A program made the translations under genes and the position numbers. The notes under the pieces are model-generated. The model was not told where the DNA came from and searched no databases. It worked only from the letters and a program-made list of their open reading frames with translations. Source: BS750m-G57 sp964392945 (GTDB taxonomy: Bacteria; Planctomycetota; Phycisphaerae; SM23-33). Taken from it: a stretch of DNA of 38,304 bases. This document shows positions 16,735 to 24,960 of the stretch, one piece after another (position 1 is the first letter of the stretch; the number at the start of each line of letters is the position of its first letter). The stretch spans positions 1 through 38,304 of the forward strand of contig CAYMSH010000006.1 in NCBI GenBank assembly GCA_964392945.1. Reading direction: 5' to 3'.

Positions 16735-18759
16735 TCAATCGCTTTTCTTTTTCCGTGAGCGGTCCACGCGCACGCTGGTGTGCTGGTTCCTCGTAAGATC
16801 AACGGATCGGGTCACTGTCTTGCCATCGGAGAAGCGTACGCTCAAGGCATACTTGCCCGCACGTCGGACCGCAAACACCACAGCATCCGGGCCGCAGCAT
16901 CCAGTGGCGATATTGGCGCCGATATCGCGCCGTCCGACACAAAGACCCTTCGAGTCCCGCAGCATCAGCCGGGCGCCGAGCACGCCCAGGCGACCGGACA
17001 GTCGAACACTCAAGCGTCGCACGCCAAGCAGCCGCTTGATGTCTTCTGTGGGGTGCTCGACAGTCTTGCGCAACGAAAGGGTGTCATTCAATATCATCAC
17101 GATCTGTCCGTGCCGGTTGCCGATGAGCAGATCCGGGGCTCCGTCTCCGTCGATATCTCCGGCGGCTGCGCCCCACCCGCCGCGTTGGTGGGTCGGGCCT
17201 CGGAACATGTGCTCTGCCGACTTGTGAACTGATGCGAGCATAAACGAGCCGTATCCGCGATTAATCAGGAACCGGTTGTGTCCGTTGGCCGAGCGGCTGA
17301 GAGTATAGAAATCCACGTTGCCGTCAACGTTGAGATCGGCGGCGACGCTAGCCAGGTGCAGGTACGAACCTTCGCTGATTTCGTTTCCGTATTTCGTAAT
17401 ATCGACGGGCGAGCCCTTGCGATTCGCCACGACGTGCCAACCGCTCTCGATAGGCACTATCAGGTCCAATCGCTCGTTTCCGAACAGAGACAGGAAGCAT
17501 CCGGCGCCGGTCAGCCCGGGCTCGGCGTCCTGTCCGGAAGTGAAGTCAAACGGAATGCCGTGCGCTACCGGAGCAAAAACGCCTTTGGAGTTCTGCACGA
17601 GCAGGAAGCCGTCTCCGGCGGCGTAGAACAGGTCGGTCCGAGTATCATTGTTCCAGTCGCCCGGGCAAAAGAAACCCGTCTTGCCAGCGCCGCACCTGGC
17701 GTTGTCGAGACCCATCGCTTTTGTCACGTTAGCAAATGCAGCGCCCTTGGGACCCGGGTTCAGCCAGGCCTGCAACCCGCCGGCGGTCTTTGAGACCACG
17801 ACATCGGGCCGGCCGTCGCCGTTCAATTCGACAAACGCCGCAACCTTCACACCCTTGTCGGCATCAGCAGATAAGAGCTTGGACGGTGAGAATCCGTCCG
17901 GACCGCCGAGAAGGATTCGCCCGCCGGCCAGCAGATCGGGCCTGCCGTCGGCGTTGACGTCGGCAAACGAGCAGGATGCACTCGACACGCCTTTTAACTT
18001 CAGTTGAGCCGTGGCGTCTACGAACTGGAGGGGCTTGAGTTGAAGGTAGACTCGATTGCCCGCAGCGCTGCAGGCATATACGTCCAGACGTCCGTCGCGG
18101 TCAATATCGTAAAGCGCCACGCCGCGGACAGCTTTGGGAAGCTTGTCCAGAAGGACATCAGGCTTGAAAGTCGCGTACGCACGCCGAGGAAAGAACGCAG
18201 TTCCTCCCGCAATGTCGTCCAGCAGGCCGATCAGTTGCTCTGTCGAACCGTTCCACGTTCCGCTAAGCGACGGCACGGTGTCGTTATCGACGCCAAGGGC
18301 CTGGGCGTCTTCAGCGTCCCAGAGCCAGCGATCCGGCTTGTCTTTCGCCGCCAGCTTACCAAGCCCGAACGAACCCCAGTAGACCAGCAGGTCGGTCTCG
18401 TGACGGCGCCTTCGCTTGCCGACAAACGCGACAACTTTCTTGCCGGCGGCGAACGTCTTGTCATCGACCAACTCGCCGAAGAAGTCTTTCATGTCGCCGT
18501 TGGCGGCGACTGTCACGCGCTTGGGTGCGAATTTGCCCTTGTAGACTTTGGTGATCACCACGGTAAACGTCCGTGCCTTGGCGTCAACAGCATCGATCCG
18601 CCCGGTCACTACGGCGTTGTAGCGAACATACAGATCGCCGGGCTGCAGGGTGGGATTGATCAGTGCGCCGGCCGGTCCGAAGGTAATCAGAATCACCGCG
18701 GCGACGGCTATTGCGGGCAATACAAACCAAGGATTGTGCGGTTTCACTTGTGTTTTCAT
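16735..18759 (-). CDS. Exported VCBS/FG-GAP repeat protein (paralogue 1)
   Basis: The protein has about 674 residues. The start at 18759 (MKTQVKPHNPWFVLPA) gives a single N-terminal hydrophobic helix, and the upstream ribosome site is weak. A conserved N-terminal module (~35-130: ALINPTLQPGDLYVRY, VVITKVYKGKFAPKRVTV, VGKRRRRHETDLL) is followed by a propeller with calcium-binding FG-GAP/VCBS loops: DIDRDGRLDVY, DVNADGRPDLL, ELNGDGRPDVV, DWNNDTRTDLF, DLNVDGNVDFY, DIDGDGAPDLL. A C-terminal beta module contains GCCGPDAVVF near residue 620 and AGKYALSVRFSDGKTV. The same module order occurs in the gene at 35739 and the partial gene at 37726. Such proteins are usually surface adhesins or scaffolds. 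It is the third gene of the minus-strand cluster led by 22890, 70 bases after its neighbour. Confidence 0.85.
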   Translation of the reverse strand: MKTQVKPHNPWFVLPAIAVAAVILITFGPAGALINPTLQPGDLYVRYNAVVTGRIDAVDAKARTFTVVITKVYKGKFAPKRVTVAANGDMKDFFGELVDDKTFAAGKKVVAFVGKRRRRHETDLLVYWGSFGLGKLAAKDKPDRWLWDAEDAQALGVDNDTVPSLSGTWNGSTEQLIGLLDDIAGGTAFFPRRAYATFKPDVLLDKLPKAVRGVALYDIDRDGRLDVYACSAAGNRVYLQLKPLQFVDATAQLKLKGVSSASCSFADVNADGRPDLLAGGRILLGGPDGFSPSKLLSADADKGVKVAAFVELNGDGRPDVVVSKTAGGLQAWLNPGPKGAAFANVTKAMGLDNARCGAGKTGFFCPGDWNNDTRTDLFYAAGDGFLLVQNSKGVFAPVAHGIPFDFTSGQDAEPGLTGAGCFLSLFGNERLDLIVPIESGWHVVANRKGSPVDITKYGNEISEGSYLHLASVAADLNVDGNVDFYTLSRSANGHNRFLINRGYGSFMLASVHKSAEHMFRGPTHQRGGWGAAAGDIDGDGAPDLLIGNRHGQIVMILNDTLSLRKTVEHPTEDIKRLLGVRRLSVRLSGRLGVLGARLMLRDSKGLCVGRRDIGANIATGCCGPDAVVFAVRRAGKYALSVRFSDGKTVTRSVDLTRNQHTSVRVDRSRKKKSD

Positions 18760-18829
18760 TCTTGAGATTTTTCCAAAACGCCCTCGATATTCGCTGGTAT
18801 CCAACTTCTCTTCCAGCGCGGGGTCATTA

Positions 18830-20431
18830 TTACTTGAACACATACGCAGCTGAGAATGTTTTGCTGGGCGCCCTGGCGAATCCGAAGGCCTTGACCTTCA
18901 GCCGTGTCGTCTTCGTCAGGCGAATCGGAGCTGTATACCTCGCCGAAGTTTTCGTCGGCTCGGTACCGTCCAGAGTGTAGCGCATCACCGCCCCGCGGAC
19001 CTTCGTAGTCAGCGTCACGGACACCGGCTTGGTGAAGACCACCGCCAGCGGTTTGCTGAACCCGCCGTCCTTTCGCACCTGAGTCGAGGCGGGCTCGGCG
19101 GCGATTTGGTACTTGTCGGCGCCCTTCATGTAGGTTTCCATGTCCTTGACCGCTGTTGTAGTCAGGCCGAATTCGCTCTTTCCGTCGCCGCGATTGTGGT
19201 AGTAAACGTTGGGGTCGACTGTAAGCCGACCGAACAGATCGGAGCCTGATGCGGCGTTGTGCGACCCGAAGGTCACGTTCGACCAGGTCTTGCGAGCGGC
19301 CGGATCGGCAAGTTTAACGCCGCTCCTGCAGACGTAGTCGAACATCACGCCGTTCAGCGCCACATCACCGGCCAGTTGCATCGTTATGCCTTTGTTGCCG
19401 CTGGCCTTCCTGGTCGGATCACCAATGCGCTTTCCATGACCGTCGTGGTAGTCGGCGCGGGACGTGATCGAGGTGAACACGAGCCTGGCCTTGGCGGGGT
19501 TGGCGCTGTAGACGCGCACCTGCGAACCTTTTGCTGCGTAGAGACCGGTCAGGCCCGGACGATCGTTGGCCGCGAAACCCAGCATGATAGAGGCGTCGGC
19601 AGTGAGAGGCCGCTCGGGCGAACCGGCCTGGAGCACGCCGTTGCGGTAGACGTTGAGGTTGAACACGCGCTTGCGATTCTCACCGATAAACGGCCCAACC
19701 GTCGCGCCGGACTGCAGCTCCAGCGTCGCTCCGTCGTAAACTTCCAGGGCGCCCTTGTTCGTCACGCCGCTCCATCGCAGTTCGCCGTTGATGATCATTT
19801 TTCCGTGCTGGACCATGATCTCATCACTGACGCCGAAGCGTCCGATGAATTCGACCGACGCGTCGCCATACTTGCAGACCTGGAACTTGTGGGATATCTG
19901 CGTTCGGTTCAATCCCGAACGGCTCCGTGTGGTGTGTCGGTATTTGGTGCGATTCTTCGCGTTGGGAAACTCGGCGTTATCGATGCGGAAGAACGTGTGC
20001 TTCGGTCCGCGAATGCAGATGTAGTAAATGTATCCGCCGTCTTTGACGTGGATGTTGCCCCACACGCGAATCTCACGCCGGTGATGGCCGATCAGAAACG
20101 CATTCTTATCGATGATCACGTGCCGAACATTGTCAAAACCGGCGCCCTGGACCTTGTACCGTTTGGCGGCGCGGGGAAGGATCACGTCGGTATTGCGGTC
20201 CGGTCCCTTGCGGGCTGTTCGAGAACCCTCCCGCCAGTTACGCGCATCCTTGAAATTCCCTCCGACTCCCGGCTTGGCCCAGATCAACCGTCGCGCTGCG
20301 GGCCATCTCTCTCTCCGGTACGCCGGCAGGCCAGGCGCCTTCGCCAAAGCCCTCCGCTCGGCGGCAACCAAACTCCCGCAGGCTATTAAGAATGCGGCGA
20401 TCAAAACTTTGCTGCTGCAACGATAACTCAT
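18830..20431 (-). CDS. Secreted one-module G8-like beta-helix protein with chitobiase-type C-terminal domain
   Basis: This is a 533-residue exported protein. The ATG at 20431 has AAAGG nine bases upstream, and residues 1-24 are a signal peptide. After RWPAARRLIWAKPG comes a region with DVILP, 'IRVWGNIHVKDGGYIYY', SVEFIGRFGV, 'MIINGELRW' and 'LNGVMFDYV' strands. The pattern of short Gly-rich beta-strands resembles G8-domain/right-handed beta-helix proteins. It aligns with one half of each large protein in the 24961-35699 array, including the closing TWSNVTFGSHNAAS, which corresponds to WKNVSYGKNNLA. Residues ~466-533 (MRYTLDGTEPTKTSARYTAP, then TTRLKVKAFG) are a CHB_HEX_C-type domain, common on carbohydrate-active enzymes. 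It lies between the glycosidase and VCBS genes and probably works outside the cell. The G8 assignment is by pattern only. Confidence 0.8.
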   Translation of the reverse strand: MSYRCSSKVLIAAFLIACGSLVAAERRALAKAPGLPAYRRERWPAARRLIWAKPGVGGNFKDARNWREGSRTARKGPDRNTDVILPRAAKRYKVQGAGFDNVRHVIIDKNAFLIGHHRREIRVWGNIHVKDGGYIYYICIRGPKHTFFRIDNAEFPNAKNRTKYRHTTRSRSGLNRTQISHKFQVCKYGDASVEFIGRFGVSDEIMVQHGKMIINGELRWSGVTNKGALEVYDGATLELQSGATVGPFIGENRKRVFNLNVYRNGVLQAGSPERPLTADASIMLGFAANDRPGLTGLYAAKGSQVRVYSANPAKARLVFTSITSRADYHDGHGKRIGDPTRKASGNKGITMQLAGDVALNGVMFDYVCRSGVKLADPAARKTWSNVTFGSHNAASGSDLFGRLTVDPNVYYHNRGDGKSEFGLTTTAVKDMETYMKGADKYQIAAEPASTQVRKDGGFSKPLAVVFTKPVSVTLTTKVRGAVMRYTLDGTEPTKTSARYTAPIRLTKTTRLKVKAFGFARAPSKTFSAAYVFK

Positions 20432-20470
20432 CGACGTGACCTTTCGTTAGGAATGACTCTTCAGAAGACC

Positions 20471-20500
20471 GCGGCGTTAACCGCTAGCCGCCGCTGGCGG
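20471..20500 (-). other. GC-rich stem-loop between cotranscribed genes
   Basis: CCGCC (20488-20492) pairs with GGCGG (20496-20500) around a three-base loop. GCGGCGTTAACCGC (20471-20484) is a second small hairpin. Both lie in the gap between the glycosidase stop at 20509 and the next start at 20431. Without a T-run they may modulate mRNA stability rather than terminate. Confidence 0.25.
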
Positions 20501-20508
20501 GAGGCATC

Positions 20509-22890
20509 TCATTTCGCGCGCCGAATCACCGCCAGCCAGTCTTCGCTGCGATCCGACGGAGGTTGGCCTATATCGACTTTTCTGCCGCCGGAGACCCGCG
20601 CCGTCGATCCCGCCCGGCACTTGCCGCCCTTGCGGGGATTGAACCACTGCACCGTAAAGGCGCCCTTGGCTTTGCCCAGGTCCAGCTTCGCCGAACCGCC
20701 GCCGCCGAGATACACGAGGTACAGTTCGCCGGCTTTGGCCAGACAATAGTTGCTCGACTTCTTTTTCCCGGCCGCGACAAGCTCGTCGGCGTTAGTCATC
20801 TCCCAGAACGGGATCTTGTTGTCGGCGAAGAACTCCAGTGCGAAGCGGCAGTAGTCCCAGAATCTGTCGCGGCTGCGATAGCTCTGGCAAGTCAGGTCCG
20901 AGTGTGCATGCTTGTATCCGAAGTAGAATTCAAGACCCGCGCCGCCAGCCATTATCGCGCCCCACAGGGCGTTCTTTCGCCCGTCTTCGTGGCTCGATCC
21001 GGCGTCATTATCCGGGCGGAGCGAGTGGCTCGCATCGCCTGGTTCATCGCAGGCGACGACCCACGGCTTGCCGGCGGCGGCCGAACGTTTGATGTAGTCC
21101 AACGTGCGCCTGTGCACCTGGCTGAAGTCGGGTCGGTTGGTCTGCAGCGAGAAGCCCGTTAGCGCCGAGGCCTTGCCAAGCAGATCGTAGTGGGGATTGC
21201 CCATGTTGTGGATAACGATATTGTGGCGGTACGGGTCGTGCGTGTAAAAGTAGTTCGCCCAGGCGACTTTCTGCTCGTGCGAAGCGTTATTAATCTCTTC
21301 ACCGAGGTTCCAGTTCAATGCCATGTGGTGCGAGAACCGCGCGATCAGTTCGCGGTAGTAGAGCTTTCGCTGCGGACCGAGATCGCCGCGGTCAAGCAAG
21401 AGTTCGTTCTCGGTCTCCATGGTCTTGAAGTGCAGGTACATGCCCATACGCTCACCGTGGGCGAAAACGATCTCCCACTGGTCAAGCCGAGAGCAGTCGA
21501 TGTGCGTGCGATCGCGATACGTAAGGTAGGGGAAAACGTTTCTGTCGTCGCCGCCTATGTTCATGGTGATGAACGAGAATGCATTGAGCCCTTCGGAAGC
21601 CAGGTAGTTAACCGCGCCGATGATCCCTTTACCCTTGCCGCCGGCCCAGATCGGATCGCCCTTTCGCCAGTCCTTTACGTGAGGCTTCCACGTCTTAACC
21701 AGATTATCCTTCTGCCCGTCGTTCTTGAACGATCCGTCGAAATCCTGGTACGCCAGGAAGTTTTCGGGCGCATCGGCGCCGCATTTGAGGAAGTACTCGC
21801 CACTGCCGGCAAACCGCAGGTGATGCTTGCCGACGTACTGCAGGCGCCCCTTGCTGCGAAGATCCCGGCCGGTCTTGTCGCTGGCCTTGACGACAAACGA
21901 ACCGCTCTTGCCGTCGCAAGGCTTGACCGGAGTCCCGGCCGCGGCGCTGACGGCGACATGCTTGCCCTTGACGAACGATACGCTGTAAGACCACTTGCCC
22001 GGCTTGTCGGGAGACAAATGCGCCCGCCACTTGACGCCGGACTCAGCCGAAGTATTGGCCGCATCGCCATCGGCGGCGAAGTAACCGGGGACCTTGTAGC
22101 TCGGCGAGCCGGATGCGTGCTTGAATGCAACCGTCATGCGATAGTCGCAGAACGGATTGGGCGCGTTGTCCCGCTCGTGAGCGAACGGGCCGTCGAGCGT
22201 CAACGTGATCTTGTGCCACTGGGTCAACTCACCGCTGACAGTCACCTTACCCGCGCCGTCCGGCTTGCGAGGCCCAAACAGCGGGTCGCCCGACACCGGT
22301 TCGGGTTTCGCAGGAGTTTTCCTTCTGGCCGACGTTTTGATCGCCGCGAACGTCAAGGCGCCCGGGTTTTTCGAATCGGAGCGAACGAACGTAACTTTCG
22401 CCACGCGGGCGCGGCTGTAGTCCGAGCCGTCGACCGAGGCGACTTTGGAGCGGACCTTCAGCGTCGCGTTGGCCGGCACGCTGACACCGGGCCAGGTCCT
22501 GGTGAATTTCGGGCCTTCGGCGTAGGTCCCGCCAGCCAGGGGGCAGACGAATGTCCCGAGAGACTCACCGTCGATCAACAGTTCAAAACTGCTCTTACCG
22601 TCGTCCTCGCCGACTGCGTAAATCGTAACGTGGTACTTGCCTTTCGGTATCGACAGCTTGGCGTCGGCTTCGGCGGATTTGTGGCTGGCCGGATTGATCG
22701 CCAACCATTTGCCGCGGTCCATATAGTAGTTTGTCCCGGATATCTTGAATCGCCCGGCGTCGAGCACGATCGAGCCCTCGGGAAGCTTGCCTTCGCTCGC
22801 TTTTCGTTTCGGCGCGGCGGCCGGGCAGATTGTCGCCAACGAACAGAATATTACGACTATCGAAAGGAACGGCGTTAACCTGCGTTGCAT
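20509..22890 (-). CDS. Secreted DUF5060-domain TIM-barrel glycoside hydrolase with C-terminal collagen-binding-like domain
   Basis: The protein has about 793 residues and starts at the ATG at 22890, which has GGAGAG five bases upstream. Residues 1-25 are a signal peptide. Residues ~45-170 form a beta-sandwich of carbohydrate-binding type (IVLDAGRFKISGTNYYMDRG, FELLIDGESLGTF). Residues ~215-300 match the DUF5060 immunoglobulin-like domain (LTQWHKITLTLDGPF, GKWSYSVSFVKG). The TIM barrel follows (~310-690). ALNWNLGEEINN holds the acid/base candidates Glu531/Glu532, and VACDEPGD holds the nucleophile candidate Glu616, as in DUF4038/GH140-like enzymes. The end (YLVYLGGGGSAKLDLGKA, TVQWFNPRKGG) matches the putative collagen-binding domain often found there. 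It leads the minus-strand cluster and diverges from the sigma-factor gene, sharing the mirrored promoter region. The exact polysaccharide is unknown. Confidence 0.85.
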   Translation of the reverse strand: MQRRLTPFLSIVVIFCSLATICPAAAPKRKASEGKLPEGSIVLDAGRFKISGTNYYMDRGKWLAINPASHKSAEADAKLSIPKGKYHVTIYAVGEDDGKSSFELLIDGESLGTFVCPLAGGTYAEGPKFTRTWPGVSVPANATLKVRSKVASVDGSDYSRARVAKVTFVRSDSKNPGALTFAAIKTSARRKTPAKPEPVSGDPLFGPRKPDGAGKVTVSGELTQWHKITLTLDGPFAHERDNAPNPFCDYRMTVAFKHASGSPSYKVPGYFAADGDAANTSAESGVKWRAHLSPDKPGKWSYSVSFVKGKHVAVSAAAGTPVKPCDGKSGSFVVKASDKTGRDLRSKGRLQYVGKHHLRFAGSGEYFLKCGADAPENFLAYQDFDGSFKNDGQKDNLVKTWKPHVKDWRKGDPIWAGGKGKGIIGAVNYLASEGLNAFSFITMNIGGDDRNVFPYLTYRDRTHIDCSRLDQWEIVFAHGERMGMYLHFKTMETENELLLDRGDLGPQRKLYYRELIARFSHHMALNWNLGEEINNASHEQKVAWANYFYTHDPYRHNIVIHNMGNPHYDLLGKASALTGFSLQTNRPDFSQVHRRTLDYIKRSAAAGKPWVVACDEPGDASHSLRPDNDAGSSHEDGRKNALWGAIMAGGAGLEFYFGYKHAHSDLTCQSYRSRDRFWDYCRFALEFFADNKIPFWEMTNADELVAAGKKKSSNYCLAKAGELYLVYLGGGGSAKLDLGKAKGAFTVQWFNPRKGGKCRAGSTARVSGGRKVDIGQPPSDRSEDWLAVIRRAK

Positions 22891-22960
22891 GAGAACTCTC
22901 CATATATTCGCGGTATTGTCGATAACCAGCCGGACTCCGAACAACTCCCGTCTGCTTATT

Positions 22961-22996
22961 ATTGACCCGCCAGGCCGGTCCGTGCACAGAAAAACT
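22961..22996 (-). promoter_or_regulatory. Candidate ECF-type promoter for the glycosidase/G8-like/VCBS operon
   Basis: Read on the minus strand, a box TTTTTCTGTGCACGG (22994-22980) is followed after 13 bases by GTCAAT (22966-22961). The GTC core at the -10 position fits ECF promoters. The same bipartite element stands in the opposite direction at 23018-23053. Transcription would start near 22954, about 64 bases before the ATG at 22890. Confidence 0.5.
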
Positions 22997-23017
22997 CGTC
23001 GCTGGCCAAAAAAGCGT

Positions 23018-23053
23018 AATTTTCCTGTACACGGTTCGGCGTTCGGAGTCAAT
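23018..23053 (+). promoter_or_regulatory. Candidate autoregulated ECF-type promoter for the sigma/FecR operon
   Basis: The box TTTTCCTGTACACGG (23020-23034) is followed after 13 bases by GTCAAT (23048-23053). It mirrors the divergent element at 22961-22996. The two boxes agree at 20 of 23 positions while the spacer agrees at only 6 of 13, as expected for two promoters rather than one palindrome. Transcription from near 23060 would exclude the GTG at 23059 as start codon and favours the ATG at 23083. Confidence 0.5.
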
Positions 23054-23082
23054 TACTAGTGAGTACAAGGATGAATCAAACG

Positions 23083-23610
23083 ATGTCGAACACAGAAGAC
23101 CACGCTACATTCCACGCTTTCCTGAGCATCACGGAGAATCGCTCGCGGATACTGGCCTTGATCGCGGTAATGGTTCGCGACTTCGAGGTCGCCGAGGATC
23201 TGTTCCAGGAAACCGTACTGGAGATCCTCAAGAGCCGGGACCAGTTCGATCCCGCGCGAAGTTTTGCGCCCTGGGCCTGCGGGATCGCCAGGAACGTGGT
23301 GCGCGCCTACTGGCGAGGTCATAAACGCCAACCGGCCAGCGGAGTCTCGGACATGGTCGAAGACCTCGCGATGGTGTGCGTCGAAGGCGATGACGATCTC
23401 TGGCGACATGAACGCTCAGCACTGCGACGCTGTCTCCAGAAGGTTCCGCCTCGCATGAGGAAACTGCTGCTCCTGCGCTACGGGCACAACTGCAAAGGCC
23501 AGGAACTCGCCCGGCAGGCCGAATTCCGCCAGGGTTCGCTCCGAACGACGCTGGCCCGCCTGCGCAGCCAGTTGCGCCGTTGTATCCGGGTCAACACCGC
23601 CGGTAGCTGA
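23083..23610 (+). CDS. ECF RNA polymerase sigma factor, Rhodopirellula/Verrucomicrobium type
   Basis: This is a sigma-70-family extracytoplasmic-function sigma factor of about 175 residues that directs RNA polymerase to a specific promoter set. Region 2 is clear: DFEVAEDLFQETVLEILKSR for core binding and FAPWACGIARNVVRAYWR for -10 recognition. Region 4 is LRRCLQKVPPRMRKLLLLRYGHN and a helix-turn-helix around QGSLRTTLARLRSQLRRCI. The start is uncertain among GTG 23059, ATG 23071 and ATG 23083. The last has AAGGA 11 bases upstream and fits the proposed transcription start. Its stop TGA overlaps the ATG of the following frame at 23610, so the partner FecR protein is translationally coupled. That gene order is the usual sigma/anti-sigma arrangement. 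It probably controls its own operon and the divergent one. Confidence 0.9.
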   Translation: MSNTEDHATFHAFLSITENRSRILALIAVMVRDFEVAEDLFQETVLEILKSRDQFDPARSFAPWACGIARNVVRAYWRGHKRQPASGVSDMVEDLAMVCVEGDDDLWRHERSALRRCLQKVPPRMRKLLLLRYGHNCKGQELARQAEFRQGSLRTTLARLRSQLRRCIRVNTAGS

Positions 23611-23627
23611 TGAAAGGCGAACTTGCA

Positions 23628-24926
23628 ATGACAGCCAAACGCTTTGAAGAACTTGTGGCCTGCTACTTGAGCGGCGAGGCGAGCGAAGAACAGATCGCCG
23701 AACTGCACCAGGCCGTGTTCTCGTCGGATGAATATCGCCAGCGTTTCCAGGCCGACAGCCGCCTTCACGTGCTGATGCGAGAGGTCCTCGTCGAAGAGGT
23801 CGAAATGCAGGCGTTCGATCAAACCGCGGCGCCAACGCCGCGAGTCGCCCCCTGGCGCCGCCCGGGCCGATGGGCCGCGGCGACGGCTATGATTGCGATC
23901 GCCGCAACGATCCTGGCCGGCCTGTGGCTCTATCACGGCGATGATGTCCCGGAGATCGCCCTGGGAACATGCCTGAACGTATCGGACAGCGGCAAAGTCG
24001 AGATTCAGCGGGGCGACAAGCAGCTGACAGCCGGTCCGGAATCAGCGCTGCAGGCGGGCGATCGAGTGATCTGCGACGCTCATGGCCGAGCCATGCTGCG
24101 ACTGTCTGACGGATCAATTCTCTCGATGGAGCCCGGATCGATCTTGGCCCTGATCTCAGATCGACCGGAGGTGGAGCTCAAGCGGGGGGAGGTACTGTTC
24201 GAGATAGCCGCACGGGACGCCGACGACCCGGCGTTTGAAGTTCGCACTGGTCAATCAACAGTCGCTGTTATGGGCACGGTGTTCACCCTGGAAGCCGATG
24301 ATCACACGAAACTCAAAGTCTACGAGGGCCGAGTGACCTTCACGCGGCACAGCGACAAGGCGTCAGTGGAAGTCGGCTCCCAGCAAATGACTACGTCTGC
24401 AGTCGAGCAACTCACCGTCAAGGAGTTGTCAACTCCCGCCTCGCCGCCGCCGACTTCAGTGGTCAGGATCGTACCGACAGATGATATGACTATGGAACGC
24501 GGAGCCCGGTCTCCGGGACCGCACCTGAAAGTGGAAGGCAAACACCGCACCGCGTACCTGCGCTACGTCGTACCGCCTCTGGGAACCGTGATTTCAGCCA
24601 AACTCCGCATGACTCAGACCATTGATCCCGGCAAGGGAACGCTCCGTTTCTTCCTTGGCCAACACAGCGACTGGGACGAAGACAGCCTGACGAAAGGCAG
24701 CGCACCGGCTCGCGGAAGAGAGGTGGCCAGACGCAGCGGCGTAGTGCAACGCCACCAGGTCATCGAAGTAGACGTCTCCAGTGCGGTGCGAAAACCGGGC
24801 CCTCTCACGCTGATCATCACACTGGACAAGACCAAAGAGAACGACATCTGGTTCGGATCGAAGGAAAGCAACACGCCGCCGGAGATCATCCTGACCCATC
24901 GCCCGGAGCAAGCCCAACCGCGTTAG
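23628..24926 (+). CDS. FecR-domain anti-sigma-like membrane protein with C-terminal DNRLRE/CBM96-like domain
   Basis: This is a predicted single-pass membrane regulator of about 432 residues. The ATG at 23628 has GAAAGG nine bases upstream. An in-frame ATG at 23610 overlapping the sigma stop codon is the alternative. Residues ~1-60 (RFEELVACYLSGEASEEQIAEL) are the cytoplasmic helical segment seen in planctomycete FecR proteins and would hold the sigma factor. The membrane helix lies at ~79-99 (AAATAMIAIAATILAGLWLY). The FecR domain (~130-245) contains GDRVICDAHGRAMLRLSDGS, VELKRGEVLFEI and TVAVMGTVFTLE. Residues ~275-428 fit a DNRLRE/CBM96-like beta-sandwich: AYLRYVVPPLGTVISAKLRM, HSDWDEDSLT, VIEVDVSSAV, IWFGSKESNTPPEIIL. 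This outer domain suggests carbohydrate sensing (inference). It ends 34 bases from the convergent array. Confidence 0.85.
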   Translation: MTAKRFEELVACYLSGEASEEQIAELHQAVFSSDEYRQRFQADSRLHVLMREVLVEEVEMQAFDQTAAPTPRVAPWRRPGRWAAATAMIAIAATILAGLWLYHGDDVPEIALGTCLNVSDSGKVEIQRGDKQLTAGPESALQAGDRVICDAHGRAMLRLSDGSILSMEPGSILALISDRPEVELKRGEVLFEIAARDADDPAFEVRTGQSTVAVMGTVFTLEADDHTKLKVYEGRVTFTRHSDKASVEVGSQQMTTSAVEQLTVKELSTPASPPPTSVVRIVPTDDMTMERGARSPGPHLKVEGKHRTAYLRYVVPPLGTVISAKLRMTQTIDPGKGTLRFFLGQHSDWDEDSLTKGSAPARGREVARRSGVVQRHQVIEVDVSSAVRKPGPLTLIITLDKTKENDIWFGSKESNTPPEIILTHRPEQAQPR

Positions 24927-24960
24927 CAATAACGACGCTTACCTCTCGCCGCGATCATCG

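Noticed and set aside
23059..23082. GTG at 23059 as the sigma-factor start
   Set aside because: It lacks a ribosome site and lies at about the transcription start implied by the promoter element, so a downstream ATG is preferred.
24927..24960. Bidirectional terminator between the FecR gene and the array
   Set aside because: The 34-base gap shows no convincing stem-loop or T-run.
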